10,644 nt of DNA from Methanomassiliicoccaceae archaeon UBA480 (GTDB taxonomy: Archaea > Thermoplasmatota > Thermoplasmata > Methanomassiliicoccales > Methanomethylophilaceae): positions 306-10,949 of the forward strand of contig DAXO01000010.1 in assembly GCA_002506425.1 (NCBI GenBank), written 5' to 3'. Shown here piece by piece: positions 1 to 6,043 of this stretch. The translations under genes were made by a program, and so were the position numbers. Positions within the stretch are counted from its first letter, which is position 1, and each line of letters opens with the position of its first letter. Below the pieces are notes generated by a model. It saw nothing but the letters and a program-made list of their open reading frames with translations, was not told where the DNA came from and did no database searches.

Positions 1-671
1 CTCTTCCTGACCATCCTGCTCATTATGTCGGACATGTCGTAGGTCTCTGCGGGTTCCGTCGTCTCGACGGCTTCAGCAACGGACCCGTCTTCGACGATCT
101 CCTGCGGCACCTGCTTTACAGGAGCGGGACGTGCCATCTTGTTCAGGAATCCGGAATCCACGGGAGTGGGACTCAGCTTCCCCTCCCCGTCGACTGTGCC
201 GACGATTCCGACGATCTGCGTCTCGACGGCGGTTCCCCTCGGGACATTGGAGAACATCCTCATGCTGTCCGCTACGGGAGTCTCGTCCGCCACAGGGACG
301 GAGACCTTGACGGGATCCGCCCTGCCGACGTAGTTCCCCTCGGTCGCCCTGACGAGCAGGGGCTCGCCATCGTTGAAGAGAGCCTTGTCGGAGATCTTGG
401 AGATGAATATCTCCCCGCAGTCGTCGATATTGTACTTCTCGTATCCGTGACCGTTGAGCTCACGGACACCCTTGGAATAGACAGATCCGTCTCTGACGGA
501 CTTGGAATGAAGAGTCGAGCTCTTCTTCAGATTCTCGACCTTCTGACTAATGCTACCGCTAATCTGACTGAAGCCGTTCTTCAGCGAATTGGCCGCACCT
601 GAAGTGTTCTTCGGAAAGCGACCTATTATGCCCTTGCGAGAGCTACCGCTACCCTGAGTGTTGTCACTCAT
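1..671 (-). CDS. Unrecognised protein, N-terminal 223 residues (3' end outside window)
   Basis: An open frame runs from an ATG at 671 to the window edge with no stop, so at least 223 residues are encoded and the C-terminus is missing. I do not recognise the family. Residues 1-60 are rich in Ser, Gly, Asn and Lys and look disordered and basic. Residues about 70-165 look folded, with alternating hydrophobic residues and several short VSVPV- or VETQIVGIVG-like beta-type stretches. From about residue 175 the chain turns Pro/Glu/Val-rich and acidic, like a linker. No membrane segment or signal peptide is visible. Codon third positions are GC-rich like the neighbours, and a TATA box lies 40 bases before the start, which supports a real gene. 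It may be a cytoplasmic scaffold or nucleic-acid-associated protein, but that is a guess. Confidence 0.8.
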   Translation of the reverse strand, partial: MSDNTQGSGSSRKGIIGRFPKNTSGAANSLKNGFSQISGSISQKVENLKKSSTLHSKSVRDGSVYSKGVRELNGHGYEKYNIDDCGEIFISKISDKALFNDGEPLLVRATEGNYVGRADPVKVSVPVADETPVADSMRMFSNVPRGTAVETQIVGIVGTVDGEGKLSPTPVDSGFLNKMARPAPVKQVPQEIVEDGSVAEAVETTEPAETYDMSDIMSRMVRK

Positions 672-708
672 TCCGCAATCCCATCCGTTTTGACCTAATG
701 AAGTCTCA

Positions 709-718
709 ATATAAATAT
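709..718 (-). promoter_or_regulatory. TATA box of the unrecognised leftward gene
   Basis: On the minus strand this reads ATATTTATAT, a good archaeal TATA element. It is centred about 42 bases before the ATG at 671, predicting a transcript start near 688 and a leader of roughly 15-20 bases with a weak purine-rich stretch before the ATG. A minus-strand T-run (five Ts, 731-735) just upstream could end the preceding NikR-like transcript. Confidence 0.6.
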
Positions 719-787
719 CTGTAGACTACGAAAAATCAACCCGAAACCTGACCACGAAAACGGGAATATGCGATGATTCGGGGGTCG

Positions 788-1171
788 TCAACCGCGCACG
801 AATTTGACGTAATCCGCCTTCGATTCGGAATGGATCTCACGAAGCATCTTGGCGAAGGTGGAAGCATCTCCGGAGATGACCATCACTTCGAGGCATTTGT
901 GATTCTTCATGTGCGAATGAAGCTGCGTCTGAATCAGGGACGCGTACGTTCCCTGTATCCTCATTATCCACGGATCCTCATGATTGCCCCTCACGATGAT
1001 CAGAACCCCCTCGACATCCCCCTCGAGGCTTTCCATCTCGCGTATGTCTTTCAGAGCTGCGTTGATGGAAGAACGGACCGCCTCCGACCTCCCGCTGAGA
1101 CCGTATGCCGTCTGGATCTTCTCGAGAGCCGCCAGATTGTCCTCGTTCAAGGATACGCTTACTATCGGCAT
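788..1171 (-). CDS. NikR-like ribbon-helix-helix metal-responsive regulator
   Basis: This 127-residue protein has the NikR layout and nearly the usual length (E. coli NikR has 133). Residues 1-45 form a ribbon-helix-helix DNA-binding domain: a short beta strand (VSVSL), then helices including SGRSEAVRSSI. Residues 50-127 form the ACT-like metal-sensing domain. The metal-site motif LHSHMKNHKCLE (84-95) puts H85, H87 and C93 where E. coli NikR has ligands H87, H89 and C95. The fourth E. coli ligand, H76, has no counterpart: the aligned position is G74, next to T75 and Y76. The metal may therefore not be nickel, or the site may be completed differently. The gene is divergent from a ZIP metal transporter, with candidate operator repeats between them, so it probably represses or activates that transporter. 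The start at 1171 gives a full RHH strand. Assignment to the family is firm; the metal is unknown. Confidence 0.9.
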   Translation of the reverse strand: MPIVSVSLNEDNLAALEKIQTAYGLSGRSEAVRSSINAALKDIREMESLEGDVEGVLIIVRGNHEDPWIMRIQGTYASLIQTQLHSHMKNHKCLEVMVISGDASTFAKMLREIHSESKADYVKFVRG

Positions 1172-1265
1172 GATGAATCACGTTATTAATTTCGATAGGC
1201 AAATAGACGCATCTGTTATTAATTGATTGACAAAATACTAATACGAATCCCGTAAGGACCATCGC
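1172..1265. promoter_or_regulatory. Divergent regulator/transporter promoter region with direct repeats
   Basis: This 94-base gap separates the start codons of the NikR-like regulator and the ZIP transporter. It holds two exact copies of GTTATTAATT (1182-1191 and 1215-1224), 33 bases apart start to start, about three helical turns. Each contains the palindrome ATTAAT. An AT-rich element at 1232-1239 (AAAATACT) is at the right distance to be the TATA box for the ZIP gene. On the minus strand the repeat at 1215-1224 reads AATTAATAAC and could serve as TATA element for the regulator. Binding at either repeat would affect both promoters. Operator function is inferred from position only. Confidence 0.55.
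1182..1224. repeat. Pair of 10-base direct repeats, candidate operator
   Basis: GTTATTAATT occurs at 1182-1191 and again at 1215-1224. The phasing of 33 bases places both copies on the same face of the helix, as expected for a tetrameric NikR-type regulator with two DNA-binding heads. It does not match the E. coli NikR palindrome. Confidence 0.5.
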
Positions 1266-2045
1266 ATGGACAACCTGGTCACGCTGATCCTATACTCCTT
1301 GGGCATACTCGCCATATCGATGGCCGGAGCGTATCTTCCCCGCGTGAAGACGCTGTCCGACAGACAGATCCATCTCCTTGTGGCACTCAGCACAGGGATA
1401 TTCCTCGGCCTGCTGTTCCTGCTCCTCCTCCCGGAGGCACTGGAGGAATGCGAGCATGGCGGGATAGATGCCCATGACACGATGTTCGCACTCCTCGGCG
1501 GATTCATACTCATAATGAGCGTCGAGACCTGGCTCAAGCACCGCCACATGGACAGCTGCGGGTGCGAATGCGATTCCCACAGCCATAAGCTGGTGTCGTT
1601 CTCATCGATGATCGGGCTGTCGATACACGCAGCCTGCGACGGACTGGCTCTCGCAGCCACGTTCCTCGCCGGAGGAGAGATCGCCGCCATAACGACCATC
1701 GGGATGTGCATCCACAAATTCGTGGTCCTGTTCTCCCTGTCGTCGATCACCCTGGTGACCGATATACCCAAGAGAAAATCCATGCGCTATCTCCTCGCAT
1801 TCAGTCTCATAACACCGTTGTGCGGGCTCCTGTTCTTCGGAGTGCTCGACGGCGTTTCAGACGTGGAAGGGCTGACCGGCATACCCATGGCGTTCGCCGC
1901 GGGAACCTTCATGTACGTAGCGTTATGCGACATGCTACCGGAGGCTTTCCACAGGAAGAAGCAGGATCTGAAATCCTTCCTCCTGGTGCTCGTAGGGATA
2001 GCCGTCATCGCCGCGGTGACGATCTTCTTCCCGCACGTCCATTGA
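1266..2045 (+). CDS. ZIP-family divalent metal transporter (ZIP9-like)
   Basis: This 259-residue membrane protein has about eight hydrophobic segments and imports divalent metal such as zinc, manganese or iron into the cytoplasm; the family is clear, the metal is not. An LLPEA motif lies near residue 55. A metal-grabbing loop between TM3 and TM4 is rich in His and Cys (92-107: H92, H94, C98, C100, C102, H105, H107). The TM4 signature is HAACDG (H121, D125, G126). The TM5 signature is HKFVV (H150, K151) instead of the common HEIPE. A GTFMYVALCDMLPEAF stretch lies near the end (213-228). The HK variant and the C-terminal motif resemble the ZIP9 (SLC39A9) branch. The gene is divergent from the NikR-like regulator and followed by terC. 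An AAGGA lies seven bases before the ATG, although the likely transcript start is so close that it may not be transcribed. Confidence 0.9.
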   Translation: MDNLVTLILYSLGILAISMAGAYLPRVKTLSDRQIHLLVALSTGIFLGLLFLLLLPEALEECEHGGIDAHDTMFALLGGFILIMSVETWLKHRHMDSCGCECDSHSHKLVSFSSMIGLSIHAACDGLALAATFLAGGEIAAITTIGMCIHKFVVLFSLSSITLVTDIPKRKSMRYLLAFSLITPLCGLLFFGVLDGVSDVEGLTGIPMAFAAGTFMYVALCDMLPEAFHRKKQDLKSFLLVLVGIAVIAAVTIFFPHVH

Positions 2046-2053
2046 AACCGAAA

Positions 2054-2070
2054 GGCGGGGACTCCCCGCC
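2054..2070. terminator. GC-rich hairpin after the ZIP gene
   Basis: Perfect seven-pair stem GGCGGGG / CCCCGCC with an ACT loop, beginning nine bases after the ZIP stop codon and followed by an AT-rich stretch. It probably ends or protects the ZIP transcript before the terC promoter starts. Confidence 0.55.
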
Positions 2071-2077
2071 CTATTAC

Positions 2078-2085
2078 TTTATATC
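2078..2085 (+). promoter_or_regulatory. TATA box of terC
   Basis: TTTATATC, centred about 24 bases before the ATG at 2106. The predicted transcript start coincides with the start codon, so the message is probably leaderless and there is no room for a leader riboswitch. Confidence 0.6.
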
Positions 2086-2105
2086 AAGTCATTCATCGGC
2101 AGGAT

Positions 2106-3035
2106 ATGCAAGAATCAGACCTCTGGTTCGTTTTCATTGCAATCGTCGTCGTTCTGCTGTCGGCCGACCTTATAATGAACAGGAAAGCCCACCACATCCC
2201 GATGAGAACGGCGCTCATGCAGACCGCGGTTTGGATATGCGTGGCCGTGGCGTTCGGAGTCCTGCTGTTCGTCGTCACAGGCAACAGCAATCTGACATTG
2301 GAGTACTTCACCGCCTACGCCATCGAGGAGTCGATGAGCATGGACAACCTATTCGTGTTCATCATCATCTTCGCCTACTTCGGCATAAGAGACGAGGACC
2401 AGCACAAGGCGCTGTTCTACGGCGTCGCCGGAGCGATAGTCTTCCGTGCGATATTCATATTCGCAGGTGTGGAGCTGCTCAACATGTTCAGCTGGCTCCT
2501 CTACGTGTTCGGCATCATACTCCTTGTTGTCGCCATCAAGACCCTGCTCGGGAAGGATGACGGCGAAGAGAAGGAGAACGGCATAGCTCGCTTCATGAAG
2601 AACCATTTCAACTACGTCGATGACGAGGAAGCGGGAGGAAAGCTCCTCGTCAAGAAGAACGGCAAGCGCGTGATGACGGCCATACTCCTGTGCATCATCG
2701 TCATCGAACTGACGGACGTCGTCTTCGCGCTGGATTCGATCCCTGCGGTGCTGGCCATCTCGACCGACACCATGGTCATCTACACGTCCAACATATTCGC
2801 GGTCATGGGTCTCAGGTCCCTGTTCTTCGTCATAAAGGGCGGTATGAACTCCCTCGTGTACCTGAAATACGGCCTCGGAGCGATCCTGCTGTTCGTGGCG
2901 GCCAAGCTCCTGATCCATGAGTTCATCGAGATCCCGATAGTGCTCTCGCTCGGAGTGATCCTCGGCATCCTCCTGATCACTGTCGTCGCGTCCCTGATGA
3001 AATCCAAAGAGTCCGGAAAGAAGGACGCGGCCTAA
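2106..3035 (+). CDS. TerC/Alx-family integral membrane protein, probable metal exporter
   Basis: This 309-residue protein has about eight to nine membrane segments, the usual size for TerC/Alx proteins. Two family signatures are visible: EESMSMDNLFVF (74-85, with E75, D80 and N81) and ELTDVVFALDSIPAV (201-215, with E201, D204 and D210). These acidic residues within membrane helices are thought to bind metal. A charged cytoplasmic loop lies between (about 149-188). Bacterial members (Alx; Bacillus MeeF/MeeY) have been linked to manganese export and to loading metal onto secreted enzymes, while the older tellurium-resistance label comes from a plasmid context. Lying just after a ZIP importer and a metal regulator, it most likely balances import with export, but it has its own promoter, so co-regulation is not shown. 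The C-terminus is lysine-rich and cytoplasmic. Confidence 0.9.
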   Translation: MQESDLWFVFIAIVVVLLSADLIMNRKAHHIPMRTALMQTAVWICVAVAFGVLLFVVTGNSNLTLEYFTAYAIEESMSMDNLFVFIIIFAYFGIRDEDQHKALFYGVAGAIVFRAIFIFAGVELLNMFSWLLYVFGIILLVVAIKTLLGKDDGEEKENGIARFMKNHFNYVDDEEAGGKLLVKKNGKRVMTAILLCIIVIELTDVVFALDSIPAVLAISTDTMVIYTSNIFAVMGLRSLFFVIKGGMNSLVYLKYGLGAILLFVAAKLLIHEFIEIPIVLSLGVILGILLITVVASLMKSKESGKKDAA

Positions 3036-3096
3036 ACTGTCTCCGACGACTCCGGAACCCGCGATGCGGACCAGGGCCGTCAAACGACTTACAACC

Positions 3097-3114
3097 GGCC
3101 GGGAACTCCCGGCC
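3097..3114. terminator. GC-rich hairpin after terC
   Basis: Perfect seven-pair stem GGCCGGG / CCCGGCC with an AACT loop, about 60 bases after the terC stop. It resembles the hairpin after the ZIP gene in size, GC content and ACT-containing loop. It is the likely transcript end of terC; the rest of the 171-base gap holds only the promoter of the next gene. Confidence 0.5.
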
Positions 3115-3177
3115 CTTCGATTCCCCCGTTCCGATGTGTTCGACGAAAAACGTTCATCCGATTCGACGATTGATAAC

Positions 3178-3187
3178 GTTATATATG
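3178..3187 (+). promoter_or_regulatory. TATA box of the acetate transporter gene
   Basis: GTTATATATG, centred about 25 bases before the ATG at 3207, which implies a leaderless or near-leaderless message. No ribosome binding site precedes the start, in agreement. Confidence 0.6.
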
Positions 3188-3206
3188 GAATCAAGCATCG
3201 GAAACC

Positions 3207-3767
3207 ATGGCCGACGAAAACGAAAAGCCGACCAAAAAGGCGAATCCCGCCCCGTTGGGCCTTCTGGGATTCGGCATGACGACCGTTCTGCTATCGCTCC
3301 ACAATGCTGGCATTACTCCTCTGGATGGCGTGACCCTGATGATGGGCGTGTTCTGCGGGGGTATCGCGCAGCTCATCGCTGGACTCATGGAATACAGGAA
3401 CGGCAACACGTTCGGAACGGTTGCATTCACCATGTACGGAGCATTCTGGCTGGTGCTGGTCGGGATAAAGACGGACATCACAGGCACTGGATCTGGACAG
3501 GATACCATGGGCGCCCTCTGCCTCCTATGGGGGATCCTAACTCTGTTCCTGTTCATCGGAACGCTGAAAGGACGCACCGCACCCAAGATCGTGTTCTTGA
3601 CTCTGACGATCACATTCATGCTTCTGTCCATCGCCGATTTCATGGGCGCAGAGACCGTGACCGTGATCTCAGGAGCTGTAGGCGTGTTCTGCGGAATTTC
3701 CGCTATGTACACTGCCTTCGCGGAAGTCCTGTCGGAACAGTACGAAAGGGACTTGCTGCCATTTTGA
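3207..3767 (+). CDS. satP: GPR1/FUN34/YaaH-family acetate (succinate) transporter
   Basis: This 186-residue protein has the usual family length and six membrane segments. It carries the diagnostic NPAPLGLLGFG motif (13-23) at the mouth of TM1 and the second conserved stretch FCGGIAQLIAG ... MEYRNGNTFG ... FTMYGAFW (49-81). E. coli SatP and archaeal AceP-like members move acetate or succinate with protons. In an autotroph or a methyl-reducing methanogen, uptake of acetate as a carbon source is the likely role; this is an inference. It stands alone with its own TATA box and a downstream hairpin, so it is probably a single-gene transcript. The start at 3207 is fixed by the promoter distance and gives a short charged N-terminus before the NPAPLG motif. 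Confidence 0.9.
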   Translation: MADENEKPTKKANPAPLGLLGFGMTTVLLSLHNAGITPLDGVTLMMGVFCGGIAQLIAGLMEYRNGNTFGTVAFTMYGAFWLVLVGIKTDITGTGSGQDTMGALCLLWGILTLFLFIGTLKGRTAPKIVFLTLTITFMLLSIADFMGAETVTVISGAVGVFCGISAMYTAFAEVLSEQYERDLLPF

Positions 3768-3773
3768 ATCCGA

Positions 3774-3809
3774 TCTCTCGGACATCCTGAGACACGGCTG
3801 TCCGAGAGA
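3774..3809. terminator. Inverted repeat after the acetate transporter gene
   Basis: A perfect 11-pair stem, TCTCTCGGACA (3774-3784) with TGTCCGAGAGA (3799-3809), and a 14-base loop, begins seven bases after the stop codon. No T-run follows. It is probably a 3'-end or transcript-stabilising structure. Confidence 0.5.
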
Positions 3810-4117
3810 CAAACCGCCTTGTGTTAGGTGGACATCGTCATCGATGGAGGGGGCTCTGCTACAATCAGGTATAGGGCCGCCATCGTAATCTGGGAAAGCC
3901 CTCTCGATAATCTCCTCGACGACCGTGGAGCGTACAACGAAAGCGACCGATCGGAGTCCCCCTTCAGCTATCTCTCACGCCAAATTTCGACAACAGGCCT
4001 GAAAGCACAATGTCCAACTGATAGCCCTGAAACAGAAGCATCAGCAGAGACCCCACAAACAGAACTCCGGATTCAAGCAAAGGCATCAAACCGAGATTTG
4101 ATGTAAAAACGGATGAG
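3810..4117. other. Gene-poor stretch between satP and tRNA-Glu
   Basis: No convincing gene is seen in about 310 bases. A plus-strand open frame (3828-4106, GTG start) has no promoter or ribosome site, and its codon use drifts from GC-rich to AT-rich halfway. On the minus strand a 40-codon frame (4086-3964) encodes a hydrophobic, membrane-helix-like peptide, and after a frame change the minus strand stays open towards satP with protein-like composition. This may be a decayed gene. A perfect seven-pair inverted repeat (4084-4090 with 4097-4103) and a minus-strand T-run (five Ts, 4105-4109) lie just after the tRNA and probably mark its transcript end. Confidence 0.5.
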
Positions 4118-4190
4118 TGCTCCCGACGGGATTTGAACCCGTGTCGAAGCCTCGAGAGGGCTTCATGATTGGCCGCTACACTACAGGAGC
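4118..4190 (-). tRNA. tRNA-Glu, anticodon CTC
   Basis: The minus strand folds into a full cloverleaf of 73 bases. Acceptor arms GCTCCTG and CGGGAGC pair with one T-G wobble. The D-arm region contains the TAGTGTAG start typical of archaeal tRNA-Glu. The anticodon stem AAGCC/GGCTT encloses loop CTCTCGA with anticodon CTC at 4156-4154. The T stem-loop contains GGTTCAAATCC. The discriminator is A. CCA is not encoded and no intron is present. It reads GAG codons. Confidence 0.95.
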
Positions 4191-4212
4191 AACAAGTCTT
4201 GGCATCACTAAC

Positions 4213-4227
4213 ATATATTTATATTTT
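4213..4227 (-). promoter_or_regulatory. TATA box of tRNA-Glu
   Basis: On the minus strand this reads AAAATATAAATATAT, about 30 bases before the tRNA 5' end at 4190. It is the strongest TATA-like element in the window, in a markedly AT-rich stretch (4205-4260). Confidence 0.6.
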
Positions 4228-4274
4228 TTCCAATAAAAATCATTCAATGAATAAAAATATACATCGAGTTTGAC

Positions 4275-4303
4275 GCCATCCGGCGATAAGACCGACGGAT
4301 GGC
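4275..4303 (-). terminator. Inverted repeat after nadE, probable terminator
   Basis: GCCATCCG (4275-4282) pairs exactly with CGGATGGC (4296-4303) around a 13-base loop, 33 bases beyond the nadE stop. On the minus strand it is followed by a T-rich stretch (ATATTTTTATT), as expected for a transcript end of the leftward nadE gene. Confidence 0.55.
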
Positions 4304-4335
4304 AGGAATGGTTTGTTTCCGGAACAACTTTCGGA

Positions 4336-5118
4336 TCAGTAATCGCTTGGACGGATGGCCGGAAGCCTCTTGTGCTCCATGGACCTGACCTGCGCCCTTA
4401 TCCTGGCGATCTCTTCCACAGGAAGTCCGGTATCCTGGGCGATCTGGGCATCCGAGCGGTTCTGCTCCAGATCATAGAGTATCCCGTCGAGATCCTCGTA
4501 TCTGATTCCCATCTCCGACTCGTCGGTCTGCCCTTCCCACAGTCCGGCAGACGGGGGCTTCGCGATTATCTGCTCCGGCACCCCAATGAGGCGGGCGAGC
4601 TGACGCACCTCCGTCTTGTAGAGATTGGCTATGGGTGTAACGTCGCATGCCCCGTCACCGAACTTGGTGAAGTATCCCATCATGATCTCGCTCTGATTGG
4701 AGGTTCCCATGACGATGTAATCCCTCTTCTTGGCAAGATTGTACAGGACGATCATCCTGCACCTCGCGGAGATGTTTCCCCTCTCCAGGGGGGTCTCCTT
4801 GCCTGATAGCAGGACGGCCATGAGCGAATCTACCGCAGGTTGAATGTCCACAACCTTGTACTCGGTGCCCCACTCGGAGCTCAGATCCGAGGTCGTCTTG
4901 TAATCCTCGGCCGGCGTGACCCTCGACGGCATGAACACGTTGAGGACCTTCTCAGGACCCAGCGCATCCACGCACAGCTTCGTGACGGTCGCCGAGTCTA
5001 TCCCTCCGCTGAGACCGACCACGACGCCCTTGCATCCAATCGTGTTCACCGTGTCGCGGATGAATCCAACGAGGTCCTGGACATCCTCTTTGGTGATCTG
5101 GGGAATCTTTACTGTCAT
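4336..5118 (-). CDS. nadE: NH3-dependent NAD+ synthetase
   Basis: This 260-residue enzyme makes NAD+ from nicotinate adenine dinucleotide, ATP and ammonia in the last step of NAD synthesis. It has the short, stand-alone layout without a fused glutaminase domain. The PP-loop SGGIDS (37-42) binds ATP pyrophosphate. GNISARCRM (114-122) and GTSNQSE (138-144) follow. The stretch KFGDGACDVTPIANLYKTEV (152-171) belongs to the substrate site, and KPPSAGLWEGQTDE (187-200) forms the usual flexible lid. The C-terminus HKRLPAIRPSDY matches the family. A TATA box about 28 bases before the ATG makes the message probably leaderless. The gene is back to back with a nitrilase-superfamily amidohydrolase that could supply ammonia. 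Confidence 0.96.
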   Translation of the reverse strand: MTVKIPQITKEDVQDLVGFIRDTVNTIGCKGVVVGLSGGIDSATVTKLCVDALGPEKVLNVFMPSRVTPAEDYKTTSDLSSEWGTEYKVVDIQPAVDSLMAVLLSGKETPLERGNISARCRMIVLYNLAKKRDYIVMGTSNQSEIMMGYFTKFGDGACDVTPIANLYKTEVRQLARLIGVPEQIIAKPPSAGLWEGQTDESEMGIRYEDLDGILYDLEQNRSDAQIAQDTGLPVEEIARIRAQVRSMEHKRLPAIRPSDY

Positions 5119-5212
5119 GCTGCCATGCCATCGCCAGGCGCGGATTTAAGAATGTCCCCCGCGCCCGCATACAGTCGCGAGACGTATATTCCCGACGAGC
5201 ATGCACGGATGC
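5119..5212. promoter_or_regulatory. Back-to-back promoters of nadE and the amidohydrolase
   Basis: The minus strand carries CTTAAATC (5150-5143), centred about 28 bases before the nadE ATG at 5118. The plus strand carries GTATATT (5184-5190), centred about 26 bases before the ATG at 5213. Both transcripts would begin at or next to their start codons. Fewer than 100 bases hold both promoters. Confidence 0.55.
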
Positions 5213-6016
5213 ATGAGACTGGAGATCGCCCTATGCCAGCTGCGTCCGCTCTTCGGGAACCCCGAAGGGAATGCCCGCACCATATCCGATCTGACGGCAT
5301 CGGACGAGGCGGACGTCCTGGTCTTCCCCGAATGCTTTCTGACGGGATACGGAACCGATTCGGCGGAACTGGGAGCGAGGGTAGAAGAAGCGGTAGGGCG
5401 CCTGGAGAGGGTCTGTGCGGAAAACGGCAAGGCCATAGCGGTCGGAACTCCCCTGGTCACCGACCGGGGCATTACCAACAGCCTCCTGTTCATAACGCCT
5501 GAGAGGACCGTCGTCTACGACAAGACGCACCTGGCCAGATTCGGGATCTACTCGGAGGACGGGTACATGCCGGGAGACGGACCCGCCGTGGCGGAATACC
5601 GCGGGATGACGTTCGGGCTTTCGATATGCTACGATGTGTTCTTCCCGGAGGTCCTCCACTGCTGCTCCCTGATGGGATCGGATGTGAATCTGTGCGTCTC
5701 CGCATCAGCCGTTCAATCCATGCCGTATTTCGATCGGATTCTTCCTGCAAGGGCGCTTGAGGATGTGACATACCTCGCATTCGTCAACAACACCGGCACG
5801 ATCGACGGCTTGGACATGGCCGGAATGTCCAGGGCGTTGGATCCGCTCGGAGAGACCGTCCTGAAGATGGATGCGGAACCCGGGATCTCGAGATTCGTAG
5901 CGGATACCGAAGTGCTTGCCGAATCCAGACGTGTTCGCCATCATCTGGACGATTTCAGGAGCGATATCGAATGGGACAGATGGCTTCAGGCACGCAGCCA
6001 TTGCCAAACTTTATAA
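5213..6016 (+). CDS. Nitrilase-superfamily carbon-nitrogen hydrolase
   Basis: This 267-residue amidohydrolase has the complete Glu-Lys-Cys triad of the superfamily: E40 in VFPECFLTGYG, K104 in VYDKTHLARFG, and C139 in SICYDVFFPE. A further conserved Glu is E146. Such enzymes release ammonia from amides or nitriles; the substrate cannot be read from the sequence. The same fold forms the glutaminase half of fused, glutamine-dependent NAD synthetases, which makes the divergent nadE neighbour noteworthy. A start at 5201 is also open, but 5213 is preferred: the TATA box at 5184-5190 is then 26 bases away, and the chain starts with MRLEIALCQL, the usual first strand of the family. The C-terminus (about 235-267) is charged. 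The stop codon lies inside the TATA box of the next tRNA gene. Confidence 0.88.
   Translation: MRLEIALCQLRPLFGNPEGNARTISDLTASDEADVLVFPECFLTGYGTDSAELGARVEEAVGRLERVCAENGKAIAVGTPLVTDRGITNSLLFITPERTVVYDKTHLARFGIYSEDGYMPGDGPAVAEYRGMTFGLSICYDVFFPEVLHCCSLMGSDVNLCVSASAVQSMPYFDRILPARALEDVTYLAFVNNTGTIDGLDMAGMSRALDPLGETVLKMDAEPGISRFVADTEVLAESRRVRHHLDDFRSDIEWDRWLQARSHCQTL
6009..6016 (+). promoter_or_regulatory. TATA box of tRNA-Ser, overlapping a stop codon
   Basis: CTTTATAA, centred about 31 bases before the tRNA 5' end at 6044. Its last three bases are the TAA stop of the amidohydrolase gene. Confidence 0.6.
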
Positions 6017-6017
6017 T

Positions 6018-6033
6018 GGGGAATAGGTTCCCC
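6018..6033. terminator. Small hairpin between amidohydrolase stop and tRNA-Ser
   Basis: GGGGAA / TTCCCC, a perfect six-pair stem with a TAGG loop, directly after the stop codon. It may mark the 3' end of the amidohydrolase message, while lying between TATA box and tRNA start. Confidence 0.35.
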
Positions 6034-6043
6034 CGTTCTACAA

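Noticed and set aside
773..1189. Plus-strand 138-codon frame
   Set aside because: It is antisense to the NikR-like gene, whose protein has a clear family match.
2046..2105. Manganese riboswitch (yybP-ykoY type) before terC
   Set aside because: The predicted transcript starts at the ATG, the gap is only 60 bases, and the riboswitch motifs are not seen.
2349..3194. Long minus-strand frame of 281 codons
   Set aside because: It is antisense to terC; its Asp/Glu/His-rich composition is typical of a mirrored GC-rich membrane gene.
3828..4106. Plus-strand 92-codon open frame after the acetate transporter
   Set aside because: GTG start without promoter or ribosome site, codon use that shifts midway, and no recognisable motif.
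4084..4190. Integration (att) site at the tRNA-Glu 3' end
   Set aside because: No integrase gene and no repeated copy of the tRNA 3' end was found in the window.
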